From assembly GCA_029204225.1 (NCBI GenBank), contig CM055095.1:63458523-63522522 (forward strand): 64,000 nucleotides of DNA, read 5' to 3'. This DNA comes from Diphasiastrum complanatum. Its lineage: Eukaryota > Streptophyta > Lycopodiopsida > Lycopodiales > Lycopodiaceae. Shown piece after piece: positions 1 to 11,025 of the stretch. Position numbers and translations under genes: made by a program. The first letter of the stretch is position 1. Each line of letters opens with the position of its first letter. The notes beneath the pieces were generated by a model. It worked only from the letters and a program-made list of their open reading frames with translations. It did no database searches and was not told where the DNA came from.

Positions 1-32
1 TTGATAGATCAAGTTTTTGTACTTTTTGCACA
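1..32 (+). repeat. 3' terminus of a copia LTR (D family)
   Basis: The first 32 bases share the blocks TTGATAGATCAAG and TTTTGTACTTTTTGCACA with the end of the complete D-family LTR at 45165-45981, minus an internal segment. The sequence then departs from the element, because no primer-binding site follows. This is probably the end of a solo or truncated LTR whose remainder lies outside the window. Confidence 0.55.
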
Positions 33-691
33 ATATGTGCTACATGTCATAAAAACATAATCTAAATCAGTACCAAAAGTATCTAATTTAATTGCACATA
101 TTTGTCTATCATAGTGGAAAATCAAAATCTTACCATATAATGTGTTATATGATCAACACCCCATGCACTTTGAACTGCATCCACAAATTCATTGGTTGTT
201 TTCTGTATCATTTGAACATCAGTATTTGAAAATTTATCTTTTCTCAAGTATTTCACCATGTTGTCTAACTTTTTCCGAACTTCTACTTTGTGTAAACGAG
301 TAGAACCTTCTTCTTCGAAATCTTGAGTTGCTGCAGTAATTTCTTTCCAAACCGTGTATTGAACCTTAGATTGTTTTCTAGAATATGATAAAAAAATCTT
401 TGAGCGCTATGAAATACATACATTTTAATGTCTTCAGATCTTTTCTAAATGCCATTCATTGTTGAAAGTGCCAATTCCAAGAATATTGAGTGGAACTCCC
501 TCCAGGTGATTTTTTATGGTGGCAGGATATGATGTTCTATTAAATATCCATGAGAGAATGTCATGGTCTTCTTTCAGCACCTATAAAAGAATACAAAAAT
601 GTGATTAGCCTCATAATACTAACACAGAGAATATTTTAGATATGAAATCCATATTCAAATGATTATCCCTATTTATTATGCGAAGGAACTG
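33..691. other. AT-rich stretch without a recognised gene
   Basis: I see no protein-coding signature I can support. It may hold 3' exons or introns of the minus-strand gene that begins near 2175, but I could not place splice junctions here. Confidence 0.4.
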
Positions 692-2175
692 CTATACCTG
701 AAATGCTGCCAACCACCAAATATCATTTTCTGACTGAACACTGAAATTGAGGCCTTCTGAGTCTTCTGAATTTGAAAGTGCTCCATTCATGATTGTGAGA
801 CTGACTTTTTTCATTTTTTGTCCTTTTATAATTTCAGACTCATCTAATTTGAGAAATACTATCAGGTTGTTATTGACATTCTCATTTGAAATACCATAAA
901 AATTTATGATGAATGTTAATAACTGATTAATGTCAATAAATAAATTGTTGGAATTGTTATATGCTAGACTTTCTCCTTTTGAGCAATACACTTCATTGAT
1001 ATGAGATGGATTACCAACTAGTGTCTGCATACCATGGTTTAACATGTCTTTTTTTTTTTTAAAAGATGAAATGGTCGTGGGATTGAAAACTTTTTAGTAT
1101 TTCCCTATGCAAATGCCTCCTTTATCATCTTAAACATTGTTGCATATGCTTCCCTACTGATGCTAGAAAAGTCACATGCCCCGTGAAGCAATGTAGTGTC
1201 TAATATTTTTCCAACTTCATCCATAATGCTATTAGTAATTGAAGCTTTAATCTTTTTCATTTTGTTATTATTTAACATTGATTTCATAGATTTATAAGTC
1301 AAGATAGGGCCTAGTGAGTTTCTAATTGAAATCTCATCGGCCAAATGGTCTTCAACAACCAATGCTGATCTGCATTGCAAACATAATGTTCATGAAAATG
1401 TCAATAGAAATTAGGACACTCATAGTATTCACAGCAGTATATAATAAGCAGATCAACAGAAAGTTGAGATGAATAAATAACAAAATTAGTGATTATGAAT
1501 GAATAAAAAAGTTCAAGAAATATTCAATACCAAATAGGCTATAACTTACCTGAATGCACGGATTCATCTTTTTCTATGACCTCCTCTGGATGATAGATCA
1601 CATATATCCTTGTTTACCAGTCTTTTCCTCTTGTTGCTTCGGACCTTTTTGTTGAGCACATCCATATCTTTAACAAGAGACAAATATGAGATACGCATGG
1701 ATTGAAATGCAACTTTTATCTCATTATTACTAGTTGTATAATGATGCAAAGAAGATCTCAACCTTTGGATCTCCTCCTTGAGCATCTCATTTTCATCCAA
1801 ACAAGTTTTCATCTTTGTAGATTTTTCTTCACACTCCTTTGATATTTTTCTTGATTCCTCTTCCAAATAATGTATTCTTTGCATTTAATGTGCATTCTTA
1901 TAGAGCATCAAATTCTCACAGTAACCCAAAAGGCCATTTTTACCATGACACATATAGATTATTAACTGACTCACCGAATGAAAATCTGGATGTTGCAATG
2001 AATATGGATCAATAGGATACAATGTTCCTGATGACCATAAATCTACATGTTTTAGTTTTTCCTCCCTGTATTGGGCCATATCAGAAGTTGACAATTTGGG
2101 TTGCTTTGAATTTCTCGTCCTGAGCGGAGCATATTCTGGTGATAGATTCACATGAAGATGATAAAGCTTTGTCAT
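692..2175 (-). CDS. unrecognised spliced gene or gene relic
   Basis: Four consecutive open segments lie on the minus strand: 2175-1885, 1884-1564, about 1369-1105 and about 1024-692. The first two share one frame and are separated by a single TAA. The second is strongly coiled-coil (heptads, Glu/Lys rich, then a KKVRSNKRKR basic cluster). Splice-like signals are visible: a donor CAG|GTAAGT ending at 1550 and acceptors TGCAG just above 1369 and 1024. The last segment (ILKLDESE-like, then KKVSLTIMNGALSN) weakly recalls uncharacterised transposon-associated proteins of plants and animals, but I cannot name a family. The in-frame stops and the absence of a perfect joined frame make a decayed gene as likely as a live one. 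Confidence 0.4.
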
Positions 2176-2538
2176 CAGTACAGTAGTATAGTAACAAACA
2201 ACACAATGACAATAACAAAGCTGGAGATGGCGCTAACGACTCTACTGGAGATAGAGATGGAGTAGGCTTTTTTTAGAAATGTCACTCCTAATTCAAATTT
2301 TTGAGTGTTCCTTAGTATTGGGAGGGAATATTTGAGCATTTTGAAAAATTATATTTTAACTATGGTTAAACACCAGTGAAGTTTGATGTGACTAAACTAA
2401 GGTGCATTCATTTACATGGAAAGTAGGGCGGACAGATGCGTAAAGAAGTTAGAAAATGATATTATAATTACTTTATAGTTATTTTTCTCTCTCCTACATG
2501 GCATTTCTTATAGGGCCCTCTTTGGGCCCATATTTTTT
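2176..2538. other. intergenic, nothing recognised
   Basis: Low-complexity AT-rich DNA lies between the unrecognised minus-strand gene and the 3' end of a gag relic. I see no gene or element boundary. Confidence 0.5.
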
Positions 2539-3181
2539 CTAATGGCCCTTGAACTTGCCTTTGATGAACATAGCTTCCTCCTCTCCAACTTGAGATGAAG
2601 AAGTAGATCCATCTCTTGATAGAAGCCTAAACTCCTTATTCACCAAGATATCTTGCAAATTCTCCATACTTGGCAATGTCTTTTGAATAGAAAATCTTTC
2701 TACCAAATTAGCATGATCATCCAACAGGATATTAAGAACAATTTGAATAAGCTCCACATCCTTAATGCTTTCACTAATGCATGCTAGCTCATCACTCAAA
2801 GCTTTAACTCTCAAAACAAAAACATCAATACCTTCATTGCAAACTTTGAAAATTTTGCCTCCTTAGGGTTAGTACCCTTGATGTAGACTTGGACTCATAA
2901 ACCTTCTTCAAAGATTTCCAAGCCTCACTTGATGTTGTGCACTTTCCAACTTCCTTAAAAAGTTCTATCACATTCATCTTGATCACATGTAAAACTTTCT
3001 TTGCCCTCTTGTCATACGTCAATTTTTCTTGAGGTGCGAAAGGTCTCTCCTCCACACCTACAACAATATCCATCAATTCTTTCCTCTCAAGCAAAGATTC
3101 CATCCTCACCTTCCAAGTAGAATAATTTGTTGAGGTAAGCCTATCATTGTCTTCCAGCATAAAGCCACTTGAGGTTGCCAT
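2539..3181 (-). pseudogene. copia gag relic (UBN2-type), element B
   Basis: On the minus strand an ATG at 3181 opens a copia Gag N-terminus with the signature LTSTNYSTWKVRMESLL, the KMNV block and the YESKSTSRVLTLRRQNFQSL block, all typical of UBN2/retrotrans_gag proteins of plant copia elements. The frame ends at 2834 and continues in another frame from 2814 (ALSDELACI, LPSMENLQDIL), so there is a frameshift. The region breaks off at 2539, before the zinc knuckle. Gag would package element RNA. Protease, integrase, RT and RNase H are missing here, so this is a 3'-truncated element. Confidence 0.85.
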
Positions 3182-4014
3182 GTTGCAATGATATGATCTT
3201 TTCTTTGAACCTATTCCAATGCACTTAACATTTCCTTGAAAATCAACAAATGAAACTCAAGAAAAAATCATAATGATATGGAAACAATCTAGCCTCTCTG
3301 TTTTCCTCTTTCTAGCAAATTCTAGCACATAGCATCTTGATTTCTTGGTCACAATAGATCTAAACACAATATGATGAACTTTTGCCAACACCTAAGATTG
3401 AAACACACTCTTGAAAAATTCTAGCAACTTAAAATCAAGAAGTTCTATCAAATTTAGGGTTTCTCCAAAAATGCAAAATATTGAATCACGTAAAATCTAC
3501 ATGCAAAAGCTAGAATCTAAATATATCATCTAATAGAATGTAGCCTCCACAATCACAAGCAATTTTTGTCTCCACATTCTAGTAAGGGATTGTTTAAAAA
3601 ATCGGCCATCTACACATAGAAAGATATCAAGAGAAATACACATTAGATGGACATAAAAACACAAGAGTTGAATTCTCCACAAAGAAAGAAACTTTGATGA
3701 TTATTTCTCCATGCAGGTACAACTATTTATAGCTTCCAAAATTTCATTTGGCCGCTTGCCCCAAACTTGACCTAATTTGGAAACTTCTAGATACTTCATC
3801 AAAAACCTAGAAATATTAGTCTAGATGCAATGTACCAAAATCAGCTAATTAGAATGGGTCCAAATGCGATCTCATCCACTTATCTACTTGTCAAAAATAG
3901 TAAAAACACTATTTAGGCCTTTATTGACAACTATGAAACTATCTCTAAGTTGATATTTCATTTTGGCCTCCAAAAATGCCAATAAACCAACAAACTAGTT
4001 GACAATTTTTCACA
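3182..4014 (-). repeat. LTR and leader of copia element B
   Basis: Read on the minus strand, the block starts TGTGAAAAATTGTCAAC at 4014, resembling the LTR starts of elements D and E in this window. A TATA box GCTATAAATAG lies at 3733-3723, well placed for an LTR promoter. The block runs into the gag start codon at 3181. A clear TGGTATCAGAGC primer site is absent; only a degenerate TCATATCATTGC precedes the ATG, so part of the leader has probably been lost. Confidence 0.55.
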
Positions 4015-4079
4015 AGGCTTATATATATATATACATATTATTACAGGTGTGCAGATGTGAAAGTACAGAGTGGATGTGC

Positions 4080-4471
4080 TGTCTATAGGAGATTGTGAGT
4101 GGCTGCAATCATTGTCCAATCTGTTAGCGTAACTGTATGGATTGAGCGTAAAAAGGGTGCGACGTCAGCCAGTGTTGAAGTGAACGTTGGTGATAATGCG
4201 AAAAGTGGATCACTCTTACGAATGGCTTAGGATAAGATTTACAGAGTGCCTTAGCTTTTAGGGCACCTTCGACATTCTGTAGGATAGTGTCCCCTTTTTG
4301 CCTGTCACCATAAACTGTGTAAAAACACAGTGTTCGCGATTCTTTTGCCTTTTATTCGTCTGTGCAAATTTGCATGTAAATATGCAGATTGCGTGACAAC
4401 CTTAGTAAATTTGCAGCAAGAATGGAGGCAGATTAAAAATGGGATTTAGGAGAGTAGAAGGAGTAAATCCA
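4080..4471 (-). repeat. 3' LTR of copia element H
   Basis: About 390 bp recurs in the same orientation at 10632-11025 with roughly 85-90% identity, sharing for example GGATAGTGTCCCCTTTT and AAAACACAGTGTTCGC. On the minus strand the LTR begins TGGATTTACTCC directly after a polypurine run (AAGGGAGGGGG, about 4483-4473), which fixes the orientation as minus and makes this the 3' LTR, next to the RNase H coding end. Confidence 0.75.
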
Positions 4472-4481
4472 ACCCCCTCCC

Positions 4482-5243
4482 TTAATCTGGATCCGTGAAT
4501 GCCTTGATCTTCAGACTGAGCAATGCACAAAATTTGTTGTGTGCATTAATATTGAGTGCTTTCATGAAAATGTCTGCAACCATGTCTTGCATTCTGTAGT
4601 ATGTTAAGCTTACCTCCATGTCGAGAACCTTGTCCCTGATGTAGTGATATCTAATCTCAATGTGTTTACTCCTAGAATGAAATCCAGGGTTGGCCGATAA
4701 GGCAATAGCACTTTGGTTATCACAAAACAAAATTGTGAGGCTGTACTGATACAGATTGATGTCTGACAGCAAATTTCTCAATTAAAACGCTTCCTTAATA
4801 GATTGAGAAGCAGCAATGTATTCTGCTTCAGTCGAAGAAAGTGCGATAGAGGTTTGCTTACGATTGTTCCACGAAATAGGACCGTCGTTGAAGAAGAATG
4901 TAAATCCAGATGTGGATTTACGATTGTCTGCATCTCCTCCCCAACTTGCATTAGAATAGCCACTAAGCTGATAAAGATTGTCGTTGCTGACATCTCCATA
5001 GCATATGCACTAGTCCATGGTAGCTCAAATATATCTCATGACTCGTATAAGAGCCTTCCAATGGGTAATTCCAATATTAGCCATGTATTGGCTGAGTGAG
5101 CTAACAACAAAAGAGATATCTGGTCTTGTACAAACCATTGCATGCATGAGAGAACCAAGTATCGATCGATACGGATATTCTCTCATCTTCTCCTCTTCAT
5201 GCTTGGTCTGGGGACATTGGTCCTTTGACAGACGCAGTCCTGG
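4482..5243 (-). pseudogene. copia H RT C-terminus and RNase H (interrupted part)
   Basis: The minus-strand translation gives the end of a copia polyprotein: GSLMHAMVCTRPDIS (RT C-terminal block) near 5170-5120, then RNase H blocks ending with LFCDNQSAIALS, SKHIEIRYHYIRDKV and MVADIFMKAL, with the terminal stop at 4482-4484. A premature TAA lies near 4781, just before LRNLLSDI. The RT half of the same gene lies 4.9 kb away at 10114-10490. The reading frame is continuous across the two halves if the 5244-10113 element and one 5-bp repeat are ignored, so this gene was broken by that insertion. Confidence 0.85.
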
Positions 5244-5935
5244 TGTTAAAAATTCACAATTCTAGCTTGACTAGTTTTGGTCATATGACTTGTAAATAGT
5301 TAGATGGTCATGATGTGGCTTGTCACACGTGCCAAATAGCATAGGATTCCATTCATAAGGATGTTCTCAAGTAGACCTAAGTGTTAGAACCTTTGGAATG
5401 AGTCCAAATTATGCTTAGATACAAGGGAGAAAAAATAGGAGCTAATTTTGGTAATTTTTGCATTCTTGAGGGATCTCCAAGATTCCAACCCTAACTTGGT
5501 AGGGATGAAAGATCCACCAAAATTAGCATTAGGGATAGGTTTAGGGCTACTCATACCTGCCCAAAACCGTGATGGATCATGTATATATGGGTGATGATAT
5601 CTCACCAAAATCAATCAAGCAATTTCATGATTTTTCTTTCATAATGGTGCAATTGCTCTCCATGCTCATAATTGTTTGAGTACTTGTGATTACTAATGAT
5701 TATAGGATTGAATGTAGGTCTGGTGTATAGTACTCAGACTGTGAGAGGCCGTACTTTCACACGTGTGAAGCCTTCTTCAAGGATTTGGGCCATTTAGTGA
5801 GGTTCAAGCATAGTTTTTTGATGGATTTTGATGGTTCAACTTGTGCTAATCTTATGAAATCATAATCTATTGTTTCCCTCGTCATTTCAAGTGTTTTAGG
5901 ATCCTTATTTGCTGTAATTTTTACATGGTATCAGA
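5244..5935 (+). repeat. 5' LTR of copia A (692 bp)
   Basis: The LTR begins TGTTAAAAATTCAC and ends TTTTTACA immediately before the primer site. It contains the palindrome TTCACACGTGTGAA at 5756-5769 within a segment of about 94 bp (roughly 5666-5760) that is missing from the 3' LTR. Apart from that gap the two LTRs are nearly identical, which suggests a fairly recent insertion. Confidence 0.93.
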
Positions 5936-5948
5936 GCCTAAAGGCTGA
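5936..5948 (+). other. primer-binding site of copia A
   Basis: TGGTATCAGAGCC follows the LTR end without a gap. It matches the complement of the 3' end of plant initiator-methionine tRNA, the usual copia primer. Confidence 0.93.
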
Positions 5949-6736
5949 AATGAGCTAAATCCTTGGTTTTCATTCAATTTGATCACAATTTTTGATCTAA
6001 ATCTTGTGTAGATTGGATCTTAGCATCTAGTATTGATTCTAGAACTCAAAGTGAGTCAAATACATTGGAGATTAGTGTTGTGTGACTTCATTTGCAGGTG
6101 TTTAGGTGTCTAAAACTAGAGGCAAAGTTGAATTCAATTCACATTACCAAGATAGCAAGTTTTGCTTGCTCCAAGCATTGATTTCTAAGCGAGTTTTGGA
6201 GGTGATTTCATAGAGGAGGCTTTCTAGCATTCAAGGAGAGGGAAGATCAGAGTTTTGGGGACTCTTCAAGGCTATTCTAAGGTGTAGTAGGCACCTCCTA
6301 AAGTGATTTAGGTTCAGTCCAACCATTGTTTGACTTATGCACCAAATTAGATCAATTTTTCATCAATTTTGATCATTTTTTGCTTGTGATTGGATAGTAG
6401 ATTGTGTTGCATCCTCATTAAGTTCCATTTAGATCTTTTACAAGTGATTTTGGAAGTATATTAGGTTGCTGAAATTCACTCTTGATCAGATCATTTGGAA
6501 GCTTTAATGTTCTTTATAGAAAGAGGGGCAATTCTACTAGTATTGTCTAGTTCAATCAAGCAAGTGCATTGTTTCTAGTATTCTATGATTTGATTTTGTT
6601 AGAGATCATTCTTAGATCTTTATAGGAAGTCTATTACTGATCTTTTCAGGTCCCTAAGAAGTGGGATAAGGTAGACCTTCAATCAAATCAATAGAAGTAA
6701 CCTTCATTTGTGTCAAGTCCTTGATTAGGAGACTAG

Positions 6737-8986
6737 ATGGCATCTATAAATGCATATTTTTTGGATACTAATGAAAGGCTCAACAAAACTAACTATTCCA
6801 TATGGAAAGTTAGAATGGAATCCATCATGATCATGCAAGATCTGATGGAAATTGTAAATGGTAAGGAGGCTGAACCTATTCATCCTCAAGAAAAAGCCAA
6901 ATACATCAAGAGGTGCAATGTTGCACTACATTGCATAAAAATGAATGTTGCAAATGAACTCTTAAGAGAGGTAGGAGATTGCACTTCAGCTCAAGATGCT
7001 TGGGAGACTTTGCAAAAGGTCTATGAATCCAAGAACCAAACTAGAATGTTAGCTTTGAAGAATCAAATCTATAGAAGCTATCAAAAGAAAGGAGAGAGTG
7101 CACATACTTTTGTCCTAAGAGTAAAGGAATTGAACAAAGAGCTAGCCTTTATAGGTGATCCTATCAAGGATGAAGAGCTTGTTCAACTCATATTGAATGG
7201 ACTAATCTTTGAATTTGACAATTTGGTGTAGGGATATGCAATTATGGGTAAGCTACCCATACTTGAAGAACTCCAACGCACACTCATGGCCGAGGAATCA
7301 AGAAGGAGCCAAATGCAAGAGAGGATGGATAGGCTTTCCATCCAAGGTGGAGATGACCAAGCTCTCTTCACCAAAGGCAAAGGCAACTCCAAAGGCAAAG
7401 TATCAACATTCAAGAAGTCTACAAAGCTTGAGGATCAAGAAGGACCCTCAAAGGCATCTCCATCAACCACCAAAGTCAAGAAGGACAAATCAAAGGTGAA
7501 GTGCTACTATTGTAGCAAGATGGGGCATTTTGCCTCGGAATGCTTCAAGAGGAAGCAAGATCAAAGCCAAGCCAACATGAGCAAAGAGGAGGAGGAGGAG
7601 AGTTCACATGAGGACTCTCTCATGATGTCCATATTTTCTTCAACAAGCTTCAAAGGAGAAGATCCTTGGTGGATTGACTCAGGTGCTAGTTCACACATGA
7701 CTAGTAAAAGGGAGTTTTTCTCTTCTCTCTTATCTTATGATGGACCTATAAAGTCTATCTATACAGCAAATGATGAAGCTTGTAAGATTGAAGGAGTTGG
7801 TAGCATTCCCCTTTGCTTAGGATCTTCCAAAAAGATCAACATAGAAGGTGTTTTGTACATTCCTACAATAACAAAGAAGCCATCAAGGCTCATATATCAA
7901 GGCAAAGGACAACAAGTTGAGGGTATCTCATCCACTTCTTATGCTTTATCTAGTTTTGAAGAACCATCTAATGTTGAAGATGCATTGAACTCCAAAGAAT
8001 GGTATAAAGCTATGTTGGATGAGTATGATGCCTTGATTGAGAATGAAACTTGGTTGCTTGTTGAGAGACCTCAAAGGAATGTAATAGGATGCAAGTGGGT
8101 CTTCAAGCTTAAGTTGAATGCAAATGGGAGTGTTAACAAACATAAAGCAAGAATAGTTGCAAAAGGTTATGCTCAAGAGAGAGGGATAGACTATGAGGAA
8201 ACTTTTGCACCCGTGGCCAAGATGGTTACAATAAGGCTAATCATTGCACTTGCATCACATTTTGGATGGATTATATGTCAAATGGATGTCTCTAATGCTT
8301 TCTTGAATGGTTTTTTGGAAGAGGATATATATATGGAGCAACCACAAGGGTTCATCAAGCATGGAATGGAGAACAAAGTATGCCATCTCCAAAGAAGCAT
8401 CTATGGCTTGAAGCAAGCCTCGAGATCTTGGAATTCAAGACTACATTGCTATCTTATTTCACTTTCTTTTGTTCAAAGTGAATATGATCCCACTCTTTAC
8501 ATTAAGTTTGATTATGTTGGTATTGTACTTTTACTCATTTATGTAGATGACATCATCATTAGTGGAAATAGTGTTGATGGTATTGAAAAAATCAAGATAG
8601 ATCTATCCTTAGTGTTCAAGATGGTAGATCTAGGGCGTCTTCACTTCATCTTAGGCATAGAAGTACTTAGAGGGTCTGATTTTATCTTTATAAGTCAAGT
8701 AAACTATGCTTAAAGTCTTTTGAAGAAGTTTAAGATGGAAGTATGCAAAAGTGTTGACACACCAATGGAGCAAGATGTAAAAGTGCCAAATGAAGATGAT
8801 GAAAGATTCTTCATGGACATCACTTTGTTTAGGCAACTTATAGGTTCCTTAATGTGGATCACTATAACTAGACCAGATCTTAGCTTTAGTGTATGTAGGT
8901 TGAGCCAATCCATGCAAAAGCCATTGAATATCCATTGGAAAAAGACTAAGAGGATTCTAAGATACATCTCGGGTACATTGGAGTGA
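6737..8986 (+). pseudogene. copia A gag-protease-RT, integrase deleted
   Basis: One frame runs from the ATG at 6737 to 8986, with an in-frame TAG at 7229-7231 and TAA at 8711-8713. Domains in order: UBN2 Gag (TNYSIWKVRMESI), CCHC knuckle CYYCSKMGHFASEC (near 7502-7543), protease WWIDSGASSHMT (near 7669), then at about 7873 an abrupt in-frame switch from the end of the protease region (VLYIPTITKK) to the pre-RT linker (PSRLIYQGKG). The GAG-pre-integrase and integrase domains are absent. RT follows with GCKWVFKLKLN, MDVSNAFLNG and the catalytic YVDDIIIS. The frame is closed by a TGA at 8984-8986, after ILRYISGTLE. Confidence 0.93.
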
Positions 8987-9500
8987 GATTCTATGTAGAG
9001 GAGATGTGATTAACCTTCATGCATTTAGTGATTTAGATTTTGCAGGGGACAAGAGGGATAGGAGATCAACAAGTGCCTATTCAACTTTCATAGGAGAAGG
9101 TGTGGTTTCATGGCTTTCAAAAAAGCAAGAAACGATATCTCTATCTTCAACCGAGGCCAAGTACAAAGCTTTGCAACAACTACAAAGGAGGTACTTTGGG
9201 TCAAGAGATTATTGGTGGAGCTAAAGATCATAGATTCAGAGGAGGCACCAATCATCTACAATGACAATATATCAGCCAACACCTTGCATCTAACCCAATC
9301 TTCCATGCAAGATCTAAGCACATTGAGATATGCCATCACTTTGTGAGAGAAATGGTGCAAGCTAAGGAGATTGCTTTGGAGCATGTTCCAAACAATGAAT
9401 GTGTAGCTGATCTACTTACTAAACCACTTCAAAAGACACCTTGTATGAAGTTCAGATCATCACTTGGAGTGATTAGTAAAGCAATGATTGAACCAAGCTA
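8987..9500 (+). pseudogene. copia A RNase H, frameshifted
   Basis: The RNase H part continues in two other frames: FSDLDFAGDKRDRRSTSAY and SKKQETISLSSTEAKY in one (to about 9180), then TTKEVLWVKRLLVEL and the final CVADLLTKPLQK block further on, ending before the polypurine tract. At least two frameshifts separate it from the RT. The normal role would be degrading the RNA strand during reverse transcription. Confidence 0.88.
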
Positions 9501-9515
9501 GGTAGTGAGGAGGAG

Positions 9516-10113
9516 TGTTAAAAATTCACAATTCTAGCTTGACTAGTTTTGGTCATATGACTTGTAAATAGTTAGATGGTCATGATGTGGCTTGTCACAC
9601 GTGCCAAATAGCATAGGATTCCATTCATAAGGATGTTCTCAAGTAGACCTAAGTGTTAGAACCTTTGGAATGAGTCCAAATTATGCTTAGATACAAGGGA
9701 GAAAAAATAGGAGCTAATTTTGGTAATTTTTGCATTCTTGAGAGATCTCCAAGATTCCAACCCTAACTTGGTAGGGATGAAAGATACACCAAAATTAGCA
9801 TTAGGGATAGGTTTAGGGCTACTCATACCTGCCCAAAACTGTGGTGGATCATTTATATATAGGTGATGATATCTCACCAAAATCAATCAAGCAATTTCAT
9901 GATTTTTCTCTCATAATGGTGCAATTGCTCTCTATGTTCATAATTGTTTGAGTACTAGCCTTCTTCAAGGATTTGGGCCATTTAGTGAGGTTCAAGCATA
10001 GTTTTTTGATGGATTTTGATGGTTCAACTTGTGCTAATCTTATGAAATCATAATCTATTGTTTCCCTCATCATTTCAAGTGTTTTAGGATCCTTATCTGC
10101 TGTAATTTTTACA
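9516..10113 (+). repeat. 3' LTR of copia A (598 bp)
   Basis: It starts TGTTAAAAATTCAC and ends TTTTTACA like its partner. It lacks the 94-bp segment holding the CACACGTGTG palindrome: GAGTACT joins directly to AGCCTTCTTC. Confidence 0.92.
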
Positions 10114-10490
10114 CTTGGATCCATTGGTGAGTCAGCTAATTTACAATTCATCAAATTGTATATGTTAAGAACATTGTGAAGATACCTTTGTTGAGTGATG
10201 TAAATCAGTCGATTTGCTCTATCTCTGTGGATTTGAATTTCAAGACAGAAGTGAGCTTCGTCCAGATCAGTCATGTCGAATTTTGAGAACAACATCTGTT
10301 TTGCATCCTCGACCATTTTGGTATTGTTGCTGAAGAGCAACGTATCATCAATGTACAAGGTGATGATAATGAAGGATTGCTGTACTGACCTTGAATAAAC
10401 GTTGCAATCAGGAGTGCTTGGTTTGAATCCTTGTTCAATGAGGAATGTGTTGATCCTCTGAAACCAAGCTCTGACAGATTGTTTCAGTTC
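10114..10490 (-). pseudogene. copia H reverse transcriptase (other half)
   Basis: The minus-strand translation gives RT blocks LKQSVRAWFQRINTFL, the catalytic YIDDTLLFS (near 10360-10330), FDMTDLDEAHFCLEIQI and finally SPMDP at the breakpoint, where the polyprotein resumes at 5243. Homology stops abruptly upstream of LKQS near 10490, so the N-terminal RT, integrase, protease and Gag of this element are deleted. Confidence 0.88.
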
Positions 10491-10521
10491 GTCATTTATT
10501 CTTCCATCCTCTCTCCCAACA

Positions 10522-10534
10522 TGGTATCAGAGCA
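10522..10534 (+). other. orphan copia primer-binding site
   Basis: TGGTATCAGAGCA on the plus strand is preceded by an LTR-like end (CTCTCCCAACA). It lies between minus-strand RT and a minus-strand LTR, so it cannot belong to element H in its present layout. It appears to be a short remnant (about 10491-10631) of another plus-strand element. Confidence 0.6.
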
Positions 10535-10631
10535 ATATCCTTGCCTTTGAAGTCAACGAATTGATCCTTGATAAAGACTGTATCTTGGCTATACAAGCTT
10601 TGCTAGGTATCATGATCGTACAGCTTGTAGG

Positions 10632-11025
10632 TGTTATCAGTAGGAGAGAGTGGGTGGCTGCAATCCTTGTCCAATCTATTAGCGCAACTGCATGGAGTGA
10701 GCGTAAAAAGGGTGTGACGTCAGCCAGTGCTGAAGTGAACATTGGTGATGATGTGAAAAGTGGGTCACTCTTACAAATGGCCTTAGGATAAGATTTACAT
10801 GGTGCCTTAGCTTTTAGGGCACCTTTGGCATTCTATAGGATAGTGTCCCCTTTTCCTGTCACCATAAACTGTGTAAAAACACAGTGTTCGCAATTCTTTC
10901 GCCTTTTATTTGTCTGTGCGAATTTGAGTGTAAATATGCAGGCTGTGTGACAACATTAGTAAATATGCAGCAAGAATAGAGGTAGACTAAAAATGAGATT
11001 TAGGAGAGCAGAAGGAGTAAATCCA
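10632..11025 (-). repeat. 5' LTR of copia element H
   Basis: This is the direct copy of the LTR at 4080-4471; the same features and divergence apply. It forms the upstream end of minus-strand element H, but no initiator-Met primer site follows it in that orientation, consistent with the rearrangement just to its left. Confidence 0.7.

Larger units (their letters stand above)
5244..10113 (+). mobile_element. copia element A, nested insertion with two LTRs
   Basis: A complete-ended LTR element lies on the plus strand: 5' LTR 5244-5935, primer site 5936-5948, gag-pol relic 6737-9500, polypurine tract GTGAGGAGGAG at 9505-9515, 3' LTR 9516-10113. It is flanked by CCTGG (5239-5243) and CTTGG (10114-10118), a 5-bp target-site duplication with one change. 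It sits inside the RT gene of the minus-strand copia H. Its own coding region has lost the integrase and carries several stops, so it cannot move on its own. Confidence 0.92.

Noticed and set aside
4803-5265. Plus-strand ORFs at 4.8-5.3 kb
   Set aside because: They lie opposite the minus-strand copia RNase H/RT of element H, which has clear family motifs.
10561-10791. Plus-strand 76-codon ORF
   Set aside because: It lies in the H LTR and the orphan primer-site remnant; no protein similarity.
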